Positions 53,171 through 61,790 of a DNA stretch of 64,000 nucleotides are shown piece after piece. How positions within the stretch are numbered: the first letter of the stretch is position 1; every line of letters begins with the position of its first letter. The position numbers and the translations under genes were made by a program. The notes beneath the pieces are model-generated. The model was given only the letters and a program-made list of their open reading frames with translations, did not search any database and was not told the DNA's origin. The DNA is from JAHJDR01 sp964526915 (lineage in GTDB: Bacteria > UBA10199 > JADGCS01): NCBI GenBank assembly GCA_964526915.1, contig CAZGMS010000072.1, positions 9,565 to 73,564 of the forward strand, written 5' to 3'.

Positions 53171-54421
53171 CTATCTCTTGATTACACTCGAAACCCAAAA
53201 ATCATTGCCAAAATGATAATTATTGTTTTGTAAAAAAGAAACTTTTTGTGGAATATATTCGCTGGCTATCATAATATACGGTTTAGAAGGAAACTCACTT
53301 CTATCCCGCAGTTGTTCTTGCAAATAACAACTTTTATTTAACAGTGTACATTTTTTTTCGGTCCGCTCACACTCTATAAATCCAGAAACCTGAATACCAC
53401 TTTTAACTAAGCGATCATAGAGAACAGTTGCCATTTTTTCTGTGCCCCATATCAACAAAGGTCTATCGGGATCATAAAAATCCATTTTAACATCCAAAAT
53501 ATCCATAATTTTCGGATAGGGTCGGTTGTTTATGAGATAGGGAATAGCCTGTTGCATACATTCTTTACAAAACGACTGACATTTTTTTGCCTTCTTCATT
53601 TCCTCATAAGAGTAATCATAAAGATCACCAAAGGCATAACCCGACATCTCCTTTGTCATCATGCAACAGGTGAGCAGTCTGCTTTTCTCATCGATAAACA
53701 AAACCTCATGATAAGGACATGTGTATGATGGTGGCACTTGTTTTTTGACTTGCTCGGGATAATAGAATATCAGGTCCTGTGACAACTTTTTCAATTCATC
53801 ATAGGGCATTTCATTTGCCAGATATGCCTTCAACCTCCTCAAATCGGCTATACCAGCGTATGTAGGAGAAACACACAAATTCTGTTCCTTGGCAAAGGCC
53901 AGCATATCTGGTATCTCATCAATATTAAATTGATAGACATGATATCTGATTTCTGCTTTTCCACGAAAACCACAACGCCGATAATTATCCAGCATCTGAA
54001 CAATATTATCTTTTATTTTATGAAAACTGAATCCATGTATTCTGTCATAGGAGTTTTGAGAAAAACCTGACATGGAAAAAACCAAAGCCCTTAAATTTCT
54101 TAAAGCCTGTTCATTTTCAAAATACAGTGGGCGTGAGGCATTAGTGCTCACAATGTATTCGTGACCTTCATCATTTAAAAATGCTGCTATCTCTCCAAAT
54201 TGTGGATTCAACATTGGTTCACCCCAATTGTACAAGAAAAAGTAGGCATCAGCAGTGATGACATTATTTTTTTTTAGATAAAAAACAGCTTTTTTAAATT
54301 CATCACAAGTAATATACTGCTTTGATGTATTGCTATTATCATGAGATTCAATCCCTGTCGCACACCAGGGGCAGAGGGCATTACATTTACCTGATATTTC
54401 AAAAACAACATGATTATACAT
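53171..54421 (-). CDS. radical-SAM/SPASM-like protein with C-terminal Rossmann-like extension
   Basis: 416 residues. The radical-SAM triad is C13, C17, C20 in KCNALCPWC, right at the N-terminus. YNWGEPML is the glycine-rich SAM motif and IVSTNASRPL a family hallmark. SPASM-type cysteines occur in YTCPYHE, LLTCCMMT and CQSFCKECMQQ. After about residue 300, PLLIWGTEKMATVLYDRLVK with SGIQVSGFIE looks like a nucleotide-binding, PglD-N-type domain. This fusion is unusual. The start is very strong, with GGAGGA 7 bases before the ATG. The sugar or peptide acted on is not known. Confidence 0.85.
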   Translation of the reverse strand: MYNHVVFEISGKCNALCPWCATGIESHDNSNTSKQYITCDEFKKAVFYLKKNNVITADAYFFLYNWGEPMLNPQFGEIAAFLNDEGHEYIVSTNASRPLYFENEQALRNLRALVFSMSGFSQNSYDRIHGFSFHKIKDNIVQMLDNYRRCGFRGKAEIRYHVYQFNIDEIPDMLAFAKEQNLCVSPTYAGIADLRRLKAYLANEMPYDELKKLSQDLIFYYPEQVKKQVPPSYTCPYHEVLFIDEKSRLLTCCMMTKEMSGYAFGDLYDYSYEEMKKAKKCQSFCKECMQQAIPYLINNRPYPKIMDILDVKMDFYDPDRPLLIWGTEKMATVLYDRLVKSGIQVSGFIECERTEKKCTLLNKSCYLQEQLRDRSEFPSKPYIMIASEYIPQKVSFLQNNNYHFGNDFWVSSVIKR

Positions 54422-54443
54422 GGTAGCTTCCTCCTATGATGAT

Positions 54444-55265
54444 TTATCTCACCTTTCTCATCCGGGCCATGGCACATCCATTTGACTGAGACAAGTTACT
54501 GGCAGATACATTTGATAATTTTTCAAATCCCGAAACTTCTTCCCAAAATTCGTGCTCGGTAAATTGGAAATATCTTTCTTCAACCAATTCAAAATCCTTA
54601 TGCCTGATGATGTTCATCCAACTCTCTTGCTCATACTCCCACTGGACACAATAGTAGCCAAGACTATCCTGTATGACAACAGGTCCGCCCTTACCCATAG
54701 GAACCGTGATAAATAATTCTCCCTGCTTTTTAAGGATTTGACTGGTCTTATCCATAACAAGTCTATCTGTATGGGGCGCGCGATCTGTACACACGTCTTG
54801 AATATTTTTCTTTCTGACAAATACGCTTTTGTCATCACCCTGGGACGAGACATCATAACCAATGTGTTCTATCACAGATATACAGGTAACCACGTCAAAA
54901 TTATTTTTTGGCAATTGATAATATCGATAATCACCACAATATTGATTCAGAGCCATCACTGAGGGCCACCACTCTTGCGGATATCTGGATTTAACGGCAT
55001 CAAGTTTCACAATATCTATGAAGTGCAAATCAAGCCCCAATATTTCTTTTGTAGCCAACAAAGTCCCCATATAGTCCAAACTGGATAACGCTGTGCCAAT
55101 ATCCAGCAACCGACAGCCCTGAAAATCTACCAGATGTGAGGTTAACCAAGGGACTTCTATGCATCTGGCTGAATGTGACTGTCTGATGTCTGTTTTCCCC
55201 CAGCACTGCTCTCGTCGTATGATGGCCACGCAATAATCTAATATTCGCTTTGTCGTTGTGTCCAC
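54444..55265 (-). CDS. SAM-methyltransferase-like protein
   Basis: 273 residues. CRLLDIGTALSSLDYMGTLL resembles SAM motif I with a Thr/Ala-rich loop, ILGLDLHFIDIVKLD gives motif II, DVVTCISVIEHIGYDV the post-motif, and GELFITVPMGKGGP the later strand. The motif I glycines are reduced (DIGTA rather than DxGxGxG), so SAM binding is not certain. The start is GTG with GAGAGGT 6 bases upstream, a good ribosome site. It lies between the two pairs of radical-SAM genes and probably belongs to the same pathway. Confidence 0.75.
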   Translation of the reverse strand: MDTTTKRILDYCVAIIRREQCWGKTDIRQSHSARCIEVPWLTSHLVDFQGCRLLDIGTALSSLDYMGTLLATKEILGLDLHFIDIVKLDAVKSRYPQEWWPSVMALNQYCGDYRYYQLPKNNFDVVTCISVIEHIGYDVSSQGDDKSVFVRKKNIQDVCTDRAPHTDRLVMDKTSQILKKQGELFITVPMGKGGPVVIQDSLGYYCVQWEYEQESWMNIIRHKDFELVEERYFQFTEHEFWEEVSGFEKLSNVSASNLSQSNGCAMARMRKVR

Positions 55266-55294
55266 AGTTTACCTCTCCACTCTGATAGGGTTAA

Positions 55295-56923
55295 TCATTG
55301 AGAATAGCTTTCCATATCCACATGAAGTGTTTCCAAATAATAACGCCATTGAAACGAACCCTTTTCCAAGACCTTCTTCGCCCTTTGTACCAATTGTTGA
55401 CAATCTTCTGTCAGGTTTCGAGTTTTCATGATTTGAGCAAGAGCCAATAGAGCAAATACATGGTCTGGCACCATATCCAATACATATCGAAAATCGCGCT
55501 CTGCCTGTGCCAAAGATTCTTTTGTGTTCTGTTTCAGATTTCGATTGTTGATAAAATTATTTTTGAGGTTGGCCATGTAACTTAAGTCACCAAGTTGCTT
55601 ACTCGAATAATCAATGTGATCAAACTCCTGGGCAAAATAAAACTCTCCCGCCCCCTCGCTAAAACCATCTATCAGCCGCTGTTCAATACAGTCATCAAAG
55701 AGAGCTGCCCCGGGAAGAGGCTTAAAACAATAAAATCCCTTCCAGTCCGTATCGAGTGTTTCCGCAAAAGCCAGGGTGTTCTTAACACTCTTGAGATCCT
55801 CGAAGGGAAAACCGGTAATGAAAAAGGCATTTATAAATGCTGACCCGTTTTTCCTGATCAGTTTGACCACATTTAGTGTTTCTTCAACCGTGAGAGGCTT
55901 ACGAATCTTCTTCAGTATTTCATTGGATCCAGACTCCGCCGCCAAATTAAAAAACGCAATCTTGCTGGCATACATTTTTTTTATTATCCGCTCATCATTG
56001 AGTGTGCGAATGGACAAGCCACCACTGGACAGCCAACTGACATCCAGTGTAGCAAGGGCATCCAGCAACTGTTCAAACCATTTTTTGTCGACACTGATAT
56101 TCTCATCATTAAAGATGATAATATTTACGTCGTAATTGTCTTTGAGGTATTGAATTTCATATACGATATTTTCTACGTGACGTTTGCGCCATCTTCTACT
56201 CCAGAAACTGGGAGATGTACAAAAGGTGCATGCATTGGGACAGCCACGAGAAGCTGTAATCGATGCAGGTCTCCACTCATGCTTATCCTTCAAACGGTAC
56301 AACAAATTGCGACCTTCCCGAAAATAATATTTGAAATGAGTGTCTTCCCAGGGCAGTCGTTTGACATCACAATATCCGTCCCAGAATTTCTTACGTGGAT
56401 TACGAATCACCTGATTCCCTTCGCGATGAACAATGCCTTCTATGTCACTCATCTGCCCGTTTGAATTCATAGCATCAATGAGATCAGACAAACCCAATTC
56501 ACCTTCCGACAAGATGATATAGTCAACCAACTCATCTTCCATACATTTGGCTGTGAGATGATGAGGATAATGCCCGCCAAAAACTAGGACGATTTTCGGG
56601 TTAATCTTTTTTATCAACGAGGCCATTTTGTGAAAAACAGGTATGCCCTGATAATACAATGTGGCCATGGCTATCATATCGGGCTGATATTCTAAAATGT
56701 ACCTCTTCAGGATATCCTCAAGGGAGTCTCCTGTTAAGAATTTCATTTCAATATTGAGATCGACAAACAGGACACCAACATCCTGACGTTTCTTGATATA
56801 ATCATACACGTACAGCAAGCCCAGTGGAGGCTCAAAATAGGCATATCCTGATTGTCTTCCCAATTTTAATACGGAAGGATCCGGCGGATTCAGAAACAAG
56901 ATTTTATTGATAATTTTATTCAT
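55295..56923 (-). CDS. B12-binding-like radical-SAM enzyme with TPR-like tail
   Basis: 542 residues. An N-terminal cobalamin-binding-like domain (about 1-165) contains FLNPPDPSV, PPLGLLYVYDYI and VFGGHYPHHLTAKCM, but lacks the DxHxxG base-off motif. The radical-SAM triad is C228, C232, C235 in SRGCPNACTFC. NLAAESGSNEILKKIRKPLT and INAFFITGFPFED mark the barrel. Residues from about 460 onward (AQAERDFRYVLDMVPDHVFALLALAQI) look like a TPR repeat. This class includes C-methylases, P-methylases and ring-forming enzymes. It may act on the glycan or its lipid carrier. Confidence 0.86.
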   Translation of the reverse strand: MNKIINKILFLNPPDPSVLKLGRQSGYAYFEPPLGLLYVYDYIKKRQDVGVLFVDLNIEMKFLTGDSLEDILKRYILEYQPDMIAMATLYYQGIPVFHKMASLIKKINPKIVLVFGGHYPHHLTAKCMEDELVDYIILSEGELGLSDLIDAMNSNGQMSDIEGIVHREGNQVIRNPRKKFWDGYCDVKRLPWEDTHFKYYFREGRNLLYRLKDKHEWRPASITASRGCPNACTFCTSPSFWSRRWRKRHVENIVYEIQYLKDNYDVNIIIFNDENISVDKKWFEQLLDALATLDVSWLSSGGLSIRTLNDERIIKKMYASKIAFFNLAAESGSNEILKKIRKPLTVEETLNVVKLIRKNGSAFINAFFITGFPFEDLKSVKNTLAFAETLDTDWKGFYCFKPLPGAALFDDCIEQRLIDGFSEGAGEFYFAQEFDHIDYSSKQLGDLSYMANLKNNFINNRNLKQNTKESLAQAERDFRYVLDMVPDHVFALLALAQIMKTRNLTEDCQQLVQRAKKVLEKGSFQWRYYLETLHVDMESYSQ

Positions 56924-56963
56924 CTTTTAACCACAATATTTATCAGTTATCCTGACAAGGAAA

Positions 56964-58370
56964 TCAGACAACCTGTGTTTTGAGATAATTTTTTAGCAAG
57001 ACAATTTTCGACAATCTTTTTTCATACTCAAAACTGCGCACCAATAAATGCAAGTTCTTCAAGAAGAGAAATATTTTGTTGGGTGGCAATTTTAACAGCC
57101 AGAAAATCATTCTCTCAAAATAGGGATATTTAATGAGATAAAAGAACAATTTATCCAGATTAATAAATATTTTTTTCTCTTTAGACATGAGAAGTGAATC
57201 ATTAAAATTCAATAAATGAATTTCTTCCAGTGTAGGTATCTTTTTGATATAACCCTTTTCAAAAGCGTAATGAGTCACTCTGAGGCCAGGATAAAAAACC
57301 AGTACATTGGATGAATAGGAATCAGCCTTAATTTCACGGCACAGTCTTATGGTGTCCATGGCTTCTTCAAAGGTTTCACCTGGCCAGCCAAAAATGATAT
57401 CAATACCAATCCGAATACCCTGCTCTTGAATCAGGCGACAGGCCCTAATAATCTGTTCGTTTGTGGTGAGGCGACCGGCGACTTCATGTCGCACACGATC
57501 ATTTCCCGATTGAATACCAAAAGTGATCCGGTCGCATCCTGCTTTTTTTAAAAGCACGGCGGTTTCCGCATCAATATTTTCAACCCGCAAATTACATAGA
57601 AACCCTGGCAGTCTGGCTTGCGCATAATCACGTAAAAACTCCTTAAACCACCTCTTATCCGCGTTGAGTGTTCCATCCTGAAAATGAACCCATTCTATTC
57701 CATAAGTATTTTTTACGTATTTTATTTCCTCCAGCGTTTCCTGAATGGAACGCAATCGCCAGTATTTCTTTTTGAAATGACGTGATAATTCTTTGTTGTA
57801 ACAAAATGTACAACCATAGGGACAACCACGAGAGGCAATGAAGATTTTCACGGGACTTTCTTGAAGAACTTTATATTTATAATACACGTCCCGATTGGGG
57901 AAACAATTTTCACTCACATCCACAAGATCACATTCTTCATTCTTATGTGCCTGGGCATGCGCATCTAAATAACACAGTCCCTTTATGGAATCTAACCCTT
58001 CACCCCTTTGGTGTTTTAAAATAAATTCTGGTAAGGATTTTTCTCCATCACCTCTAAAAACATAATCCACTGCTGGCCTGCTGATAATTTCTGGATATAT
58101 CAGGGCAAAGGGCCCGCCCACCAACGTTACAGACTCTGGTAATACGGTTTTGATTTTCTTCAAATATTCAAAGGCAAAATTCTCTTCGCCAATAAATAAA
58201 CTGTAGACAACATAATCGGGTTTGTAGGCTACAATTTTGACATAGAAATCTTTTTCTAGGTCATGAATAAAAACTTCACAGTGAATGTCTTTTTCCTTTA
58301 AACTCCCTGCCAAAAAATGAACACTGAGTTTTTCGTAGGCTTCTTTTTGTACGAAAGCGACTTTTACCAT
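56964..58370 (-). CDS. B12-binding-like radical-SAM enzyme
   Basis: 468 residues. The N-terminal B12-like domain has VVYSLFIGEENFAFEYLKKI and LVGGPFALIYPEII, typical of DUF/B12-binding partners without the base-off histidine. VFRGDGEKSLPEFI follows. The radical-SAM triad is C183, C187, C190 in SRGCPYGCTFC, with GIQSGNDRVRHEVAGR and GIDIIFGWPGETFEEAM downstream. The C-terminal 80 residues are basic and hydrophobic, possibly membrane-binding (FFYLIKYPYFERMIFWLL). It lies one gene upstream of the other B12-type enzyme in transcription, so they may act in sequence. Confidence 0.86.
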   Translation of the reverse strand: MVKVAFVQKEAYEKLSVHFLAGSLKEKDIHCEVFIHDLEKDFYVKIVAYKPDYVVYSLFIGEENFAFEYLKKIKTVLPESVTLVGGPFALIYPEIISRPAVDYVFRGDGEKSLPEFILKHQRGEGLDSIKGLCYLDAHAQAHKNEECDLVDVSENCFPNRDVYYKYKVLQESPVKIFIASRGCPYGCTFCYNKELSRHFKKKYWRLRSIQETLEEIKYVKNTYGIEWVHFQDGTLNADKRWFKEFLRDYAQARLPGFLCNLRVENIDAETAVLLKKAGCDRITFGIQSGNDRVRHEVAGRLTTNEQIIRACRLIQEQGIRIGIDIIFGWPGETFEEAMDTIRLCREIKADSYSSNVLVFYPGLRVTHYAFEKGYIKKIPTLEEIHLLNFNDSLLMSKEKKIFINLDKLFFYLIKYPYFERMIFWLLKLPPNKIFLFLKNLHLLVRSFEYEKRLSKIVLLKNYLKTQVV

Positions 58371-58381
58371 AGTAACATCAG

Positions 58382-59284
58382 TTATCTTGTTTGATGTGGT
58401 ACCGGTCTGTAAGCATCCAGTTTACGTGTCCCCCAGAGACTTGATACCACCAAACCACATAACCGTACCCAACCATGAAGCACAAAATAAGGCACATATT
58501 TTACTTGATATTTCAATCCACAATAGACAGCTCTTTTGATAGGGTATGTATAAATCAAATGTTGTATCACGGCCCAGCGTCTCTCAGGATGTGCCATGAT
58601 GAACTTGTAGTCCCCCGCCCCATAAGAAAGCCAACGACTAACCAATTCACCAAAATTATCTATGTATTTACGGTATGTTTTACCTGTCCCCACGACAAAA
58701 TGGCCGCCCTGTCTTTTCAGTCGATAGGCCAGATCAGAATCTTCAGAAGCGGAACCATAACGAACATCATTGTTTTTCATGGCTTCTATGAGGGCCCGTT
58801 TTTGATATAAAGCGGGCCGACCAACCATTTGAATATTTTGTTCTTTCTGCTTCTTATCCAAATCACGAATCACCTGCATGCTCATCCAAAAAGCCTGTTC
58901 CCAGTATTTTGATTTTTTTCCTGTTTTTTCCGATAAATCACAATGCCTGGCCTGTGTCGCCACGGCACCTGATCTTTCCAAATCCAGCATCAGGTCACGC
59001 AAACACCACCGATCCAACTGATCATCAGCATCAACAATGGCAACGTAAGAAGCCTCAGAAGAGGCGGCATAAACTCCTGTATTTCGTTGTATAACCAAAC
59101 CTTTCTCTGATTCAATGACCTTAATAGCAGTAAACTCTCTGGCCAATAAGGTGGTGCGATCGACTGAACCACCATCGACTACAATGATCTCTAATGGGTC
59201 ATTATCCAAACAAGACTGAATACAAGCAGAAATATTCTTTTCTTCGTTAACAGTGCGAATAATAACCGTAATCGGTAGAGACAT
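58382..59284 (-). CDS. GT2-type glycosyltransferase
   Basis: 300 residues. The GT-A catalytic domain begins LPITVIIRTVNEEKNISACI. IIVVDGGSVDRTTLLAREF and AIVDADDQLDRW contain the nucleotide-binding and DXD-type residues. RKYIDNFGELVSRWLSYGAGDYKF is similar to sequences near the acceptor end in GT2. The ending is basic with hydrophobic VPYFVLHGWVRLCGLVV, suggesting membrane association. It is joined to the acetyltransferase gene by a TAATG junction (1-base overlap), so it may transfer the acetylated sugar made by that group. Confidence 0.87.
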   Translation of the reverse strand: MSLPITVIIRTVNEEKNISACIQSCLDNDPLEIIVVDGGSVDRTTLLAREFTAIKVIESEKGLVIQRNTGVYAASSEASYVAIVDADDQLDRWCLRDLMLDLERSGAVATQARHCDLSEKTGKKSKYWEQAFWMSMQVIRDLDKKQKEQNIQMVGRPALYQKRALIEAMKNNDVRYGSASEDSDLAYRLKRQGGHFVVGTGKTYRKYIDNFGELVSRWLSYGAGDYKFIMAHPERRWAVIQHLIYTYPIKRAVYCGLKYQVKYVPYFVLHGWVRLCGLVVSSLWGTRKLDAYRPVPHQTR

Positions 59285-59820
59285 TATGAATGGCTCCCGT
59301 GATCAGACAATATCGATAATATCCGCGAATCCCACCACCTGCCATCATAAAAATAATTATCTCTGAGCAACCCATCCAGTTTAAATCCCAACTGAGTATA
59401 CAATTCATATTTCTTCACATCGAACTCGTATATTTCTGTCCAGATTTTGTGTAGATTTAACTCACCAAAGGCATACTGGAACAGAACTTGGCAAGCATCT
59501 TCTGCAAAACCGGCATCATCAATATAGGAATTTTGCCAGCCAATGTAGAGCGATAAATCGGCATGACGATGCACCCAATTGATGTAACACAAACCACACA
59601 CTCCAACCAGTTCATTGGTCTCAAGATCACGGACAGCAAACATCAAGGTCCGATCATCTGCCAACACTTTTTCGCGGTACCATTTATCCTGACTTTCGCG
59701 GTCCAACTCACGGTATTCCCTAAAATGCTTTCGAAACTCTTCGTTATTGCGCCACAGACGCATGGTCTCTAGATCCTCTTTTTCAACGGTGGTCAACGCC
59801 ACTTTTTTTCCCTTTAACAT
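59284..59820 (-). CDS. GNAT-family N-acetyltransferase (RimJ/PseH-like)
   Basis: 178 residues with the typical GNAT length. TVEKEDLETMRLWRNNEEFRKHF at the N-terminus is characteristic of sugar-related GNATs such as PseH. VGVCGLCYINWVHRHADLSLYIG is the beta4 strand, YIDDAGFAEDACQVLF the acetyl-CoA region, and LNLHKIWTEIYEFDVKKYELYTQLGF the C-terminal motif. Located between the NeuB-type synthase and a GT2 gene, it probably acetylates an amino group of a nonulosonic acid precursor. Overlap of 7 bases with the neuB-type gene. PseH in Campylobacter is a direct analogue; identity here is inferred. Confidence 0.82.
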   Translation of the reverse strand: MLKGKKVALTTVEKEDLETMRLWRNNEEFRKHFREYRELDRESQDKWYREKVLADDRTLMFAVRDLETNELVGVCGLCYINWVHRHADLSLYIGWQNSYIDDAGFAEDACQVLFQYAFGELNLHKIWTEIYEFDVKKYELYTQLGFKLDGLLRDNYFYDGRWWDSRILSILSDHGSHS

Positions 59821-60887
59821 AACTCAATATCTCCCACCATGACGGCCTCATCCTCCGCGACATCCCTTTTCAGCACTTTGCCAATAAGTGTGTGGACGGC
59901 AAACGGTTGAACCCCTCCCTGCGTAAATGGTCGCAGTGGAAACAAATTTTCTTTCGTCAACACATGTCCTTTTTTCAGATCGCGCACATATCTTAGACCC
60001 CGTCTTTGCAAACAAACAGTATCATTCTCATTGGCCTCAACCCTTTTAACACCATCACCCAAGGCCAAATAGACTTCTTGAGCACGACAAACCATTTCCC
60101 TCCACGATTTGGGATTCATGGCAAACCTGTGATCGGGCCCTTCGCGCGAGTTATCATCAGTAAAATGTTTTTCAAAAACCACAGCTCCCAAAGCGACAGC
60201 ACCCAACACAGTCGCGTGACCATGAGTGTGATCCGAAAGCCCCAACAAGACATTGGGATATCTTTTTTTGTAATCTTTCAAAACATTCAAATTGATGCAT
60301 TTGAAATTTTCAGGACTTGCTGTATAATTTGTATTGCACTGCATGAGCACAATATCCTGAGTGTGCTTAAATAAACAATGCATGGCTCTTTCCACATCTT
60401 CAATTGTGGAAGCCCCTGTCGCCAGCATCACAGGTTTACCTTTTTTGGCTATATACTCAATCATTTCCAACCAGGTTATATCTCCAGAACCGATCTTATA
60501 GACTGAAACATAGGGATCCACATGATCGACCGTTTCAAAGTCATAGGGACTTGTAAAATATTCTATCCCCACTTCATCGCATTTATGTTTTAATTTTGCT
60601 GTCCATTCCCGGGGTAGACTCGCGTCTTGATACACCTCATAAACTGGCTTTTTCCATTTTGCTTGATGAGATAATTGACCACCCAATGACTCAAAACCAT
60701 TCCGACTCACAATTTTTCTCGCAACAAAATTTTGAAATTTGGCCGCATCAGCCCCAGCTTCTTTGGCCAATTCAATCAATTTGAGTGCCCGTTGCAAATC
60801 ACCATCATGGTTCGCCGCAATATCGGCAATAAAATACAGATTTTCTCCTTCTCCAATTTTTCTTTTGCCTACAGTGATCGTTTTCAT
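59814..60887 (-). CDS. neuB: NeuB-family nonulosonic acid synthase
   Basis: 357 residues in two parts. The TIM-barrel synthase contains FIADIAANHDGDLQRALKLI, AGADAAKFQNF, YFTSPYDFETVD, VYKIGSGDITW, LMQCNTNYTA and LGLSDHTHGHATVLGA. The C-terminal SAF/antifreeze-like domain includes RRGLRYVRDLKKGHVL and LRPFTQGG. It condenses PEP with a 6-carbon amino sugar (ManNAc or a 2,4-diamino-2,4,6-trideoxy hexose) to sialic, legionaminic or pseudaminic acid. Which one is not readable. ATGA overlap with the RmlD-like gene. PseB, PseC and PseG homologues are not in this window and may lie beyond the right edge. Confidence 0.93.
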   Translation of the reverse strand: MKTITVGKRKIGEGENLYFIADIAANHDGDLQRALKLIELAKEAGADAAKFQNFVARKIVSRNGFESLGGQLSHQAKWKKPVYEVYQDASLPREWTAKLKHKCDEVGIEYFTSPYDFETVDHVDPYVSVYKIGSGDITWLEMIEYIAKKGKPVMLATGASTIEDVERAMHCLFKHTQDIVLMQCNTNYTASPENFKCINLNVLKDYKKRYPNVLLGLSDHTHGHATVLGAVALGAVVFEKHFTDDNSREGPDHRFAMNPKSWREMVCRAQEVYLALGDGVKRVEANENDTVCLQRRGLRYVRDLKKGHVLTKENLFPLRPFTQGGVQPFAVHTLIGKVLKRDVAEDEAVMVGDIELC

Positions 60888-61783
60888 GCAAATACCTTCC
60901 TGTAATCCTCAACAAGCGCCTTGATCCCTTCCTCAATAACGGGCACTGAGGTCACAAGAGACGTGAATTTGCTAACATCGAGCGTGGTATCACGAGGCCT
61001 TTTTGCCTTAAACAGCATGTGTTCACTGGTGGTCGAACGAATAAGAGATGTTGGCCTCATGCACTCACGGGCCAACTTGATCAGAAAATCGTACTTGCTA
61101 AAATGATCCTGACTACCCACATGCAAAACTCCACGACAATCAGAAGACAATAACTGTTTAATGGTCCCAGCCAACTGCCTAATGTATAGGGCATTAAACA
61201 TCACATCAGTGAACCCTCCAATGGATTCCCCTTTTAATAAATGCGTCAAAGCCCATTCCGCCAAGGATCCTCCGGGAGGGTTTTTGAAACCATAAATGTT
61301 TGTTCTTAAGACCAGTGGTTTTCGTGATTCCTGCAAAACCACTTGCTCCCCTGCCAACTTGGTGCGGGCGTAAACATTGAGAGGCTTTGGCTCATCAGTT
61401 TCAGAATAATTACCCTGCTCCCCATCAAACACGGAATCTGTGGAGATGTAAACAAAGCTTGTTTGGGGACAATGATGCGCCAACGTATATGTTATTCCCT
61501 CATGGACATCACCAGCAACCTGCGGGTGTGTTTCGCAATATTCAAGATCAACCAAAGCCAAACAGTGGATGATGATGTCCGGTTCTATTCGATCCAAATA
61601 CATTTTTAGCTGGTCGCTGTCTGTGAGATCAAAATGTTTTTGATGGGTCGCGTCTGCCCACAACGTCTGCAGGCGATCACACGCATAGACTTCATAGTTC
61701 AAATCTTCCTGTAATATGGGCCCAACCGCGTTGGCCAGCATCCCGGCAGAACCCGTGATCAAAATGCGTTTTACACGTTCCAT
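60884..61783 (-). CDS. RmlD-like NAD(P)-dependent sugar reductase
   Basis: 299 residues with the extended SDR fold of dTDP-4-dehydrorhamnose reductases. The dinucleotide motif GSAGMLA is at 11-17, the serine and STDSVFDG lie around 114-121, and the catalytic Y138-x-x-x-K142 is in YARTKLAGEQV. RTNIYGFKNP and TLDVSKF are further family marks. The usual rmlC partner is absent here and rmlA/rmlB sit 30 kb away. A UDP- or other sugar reductase for this group is therefore more likely than dTDP-rhamnose formation. AAGG lies just before the ATG. Confidence 0.82.
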   Translation of the reverse strand: MERVKRILITGSAGMLANAVGPILQEDLNYEVYACDRLQTLWADATHQKHFDLTDSDQLKMYLDRIEPDIIIHCLALVDLEYCETHPQVAGDVHEGITYTLAHHCPQTSFVYISTDSVFDGEQGNYSETDEPKPLNVYARTKLAGEQVVLQESRKPLVLRTNIYGFKNPPGGSLAEWALTHLLKGESIGGFTDVMFNALYIRQLAGTIKQLLSSDCRGVLHVGSQDHFSKYDFLIKLARECMRPTSLIRSTTSEHMLFKAKRPRDTTLDVSKFTSLVTSVPVIEEGIKALVEDYRKVFA

Positions 61784-61790
61784 ATACCTT

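Noticed and set aside
60884..61783. RmlD completing a dTDP-rhamnose pathway
   Set aside because: rmlC is absent and rmlA/rmlB lie 30 kb away next to WecE, which uses the RmlB product.
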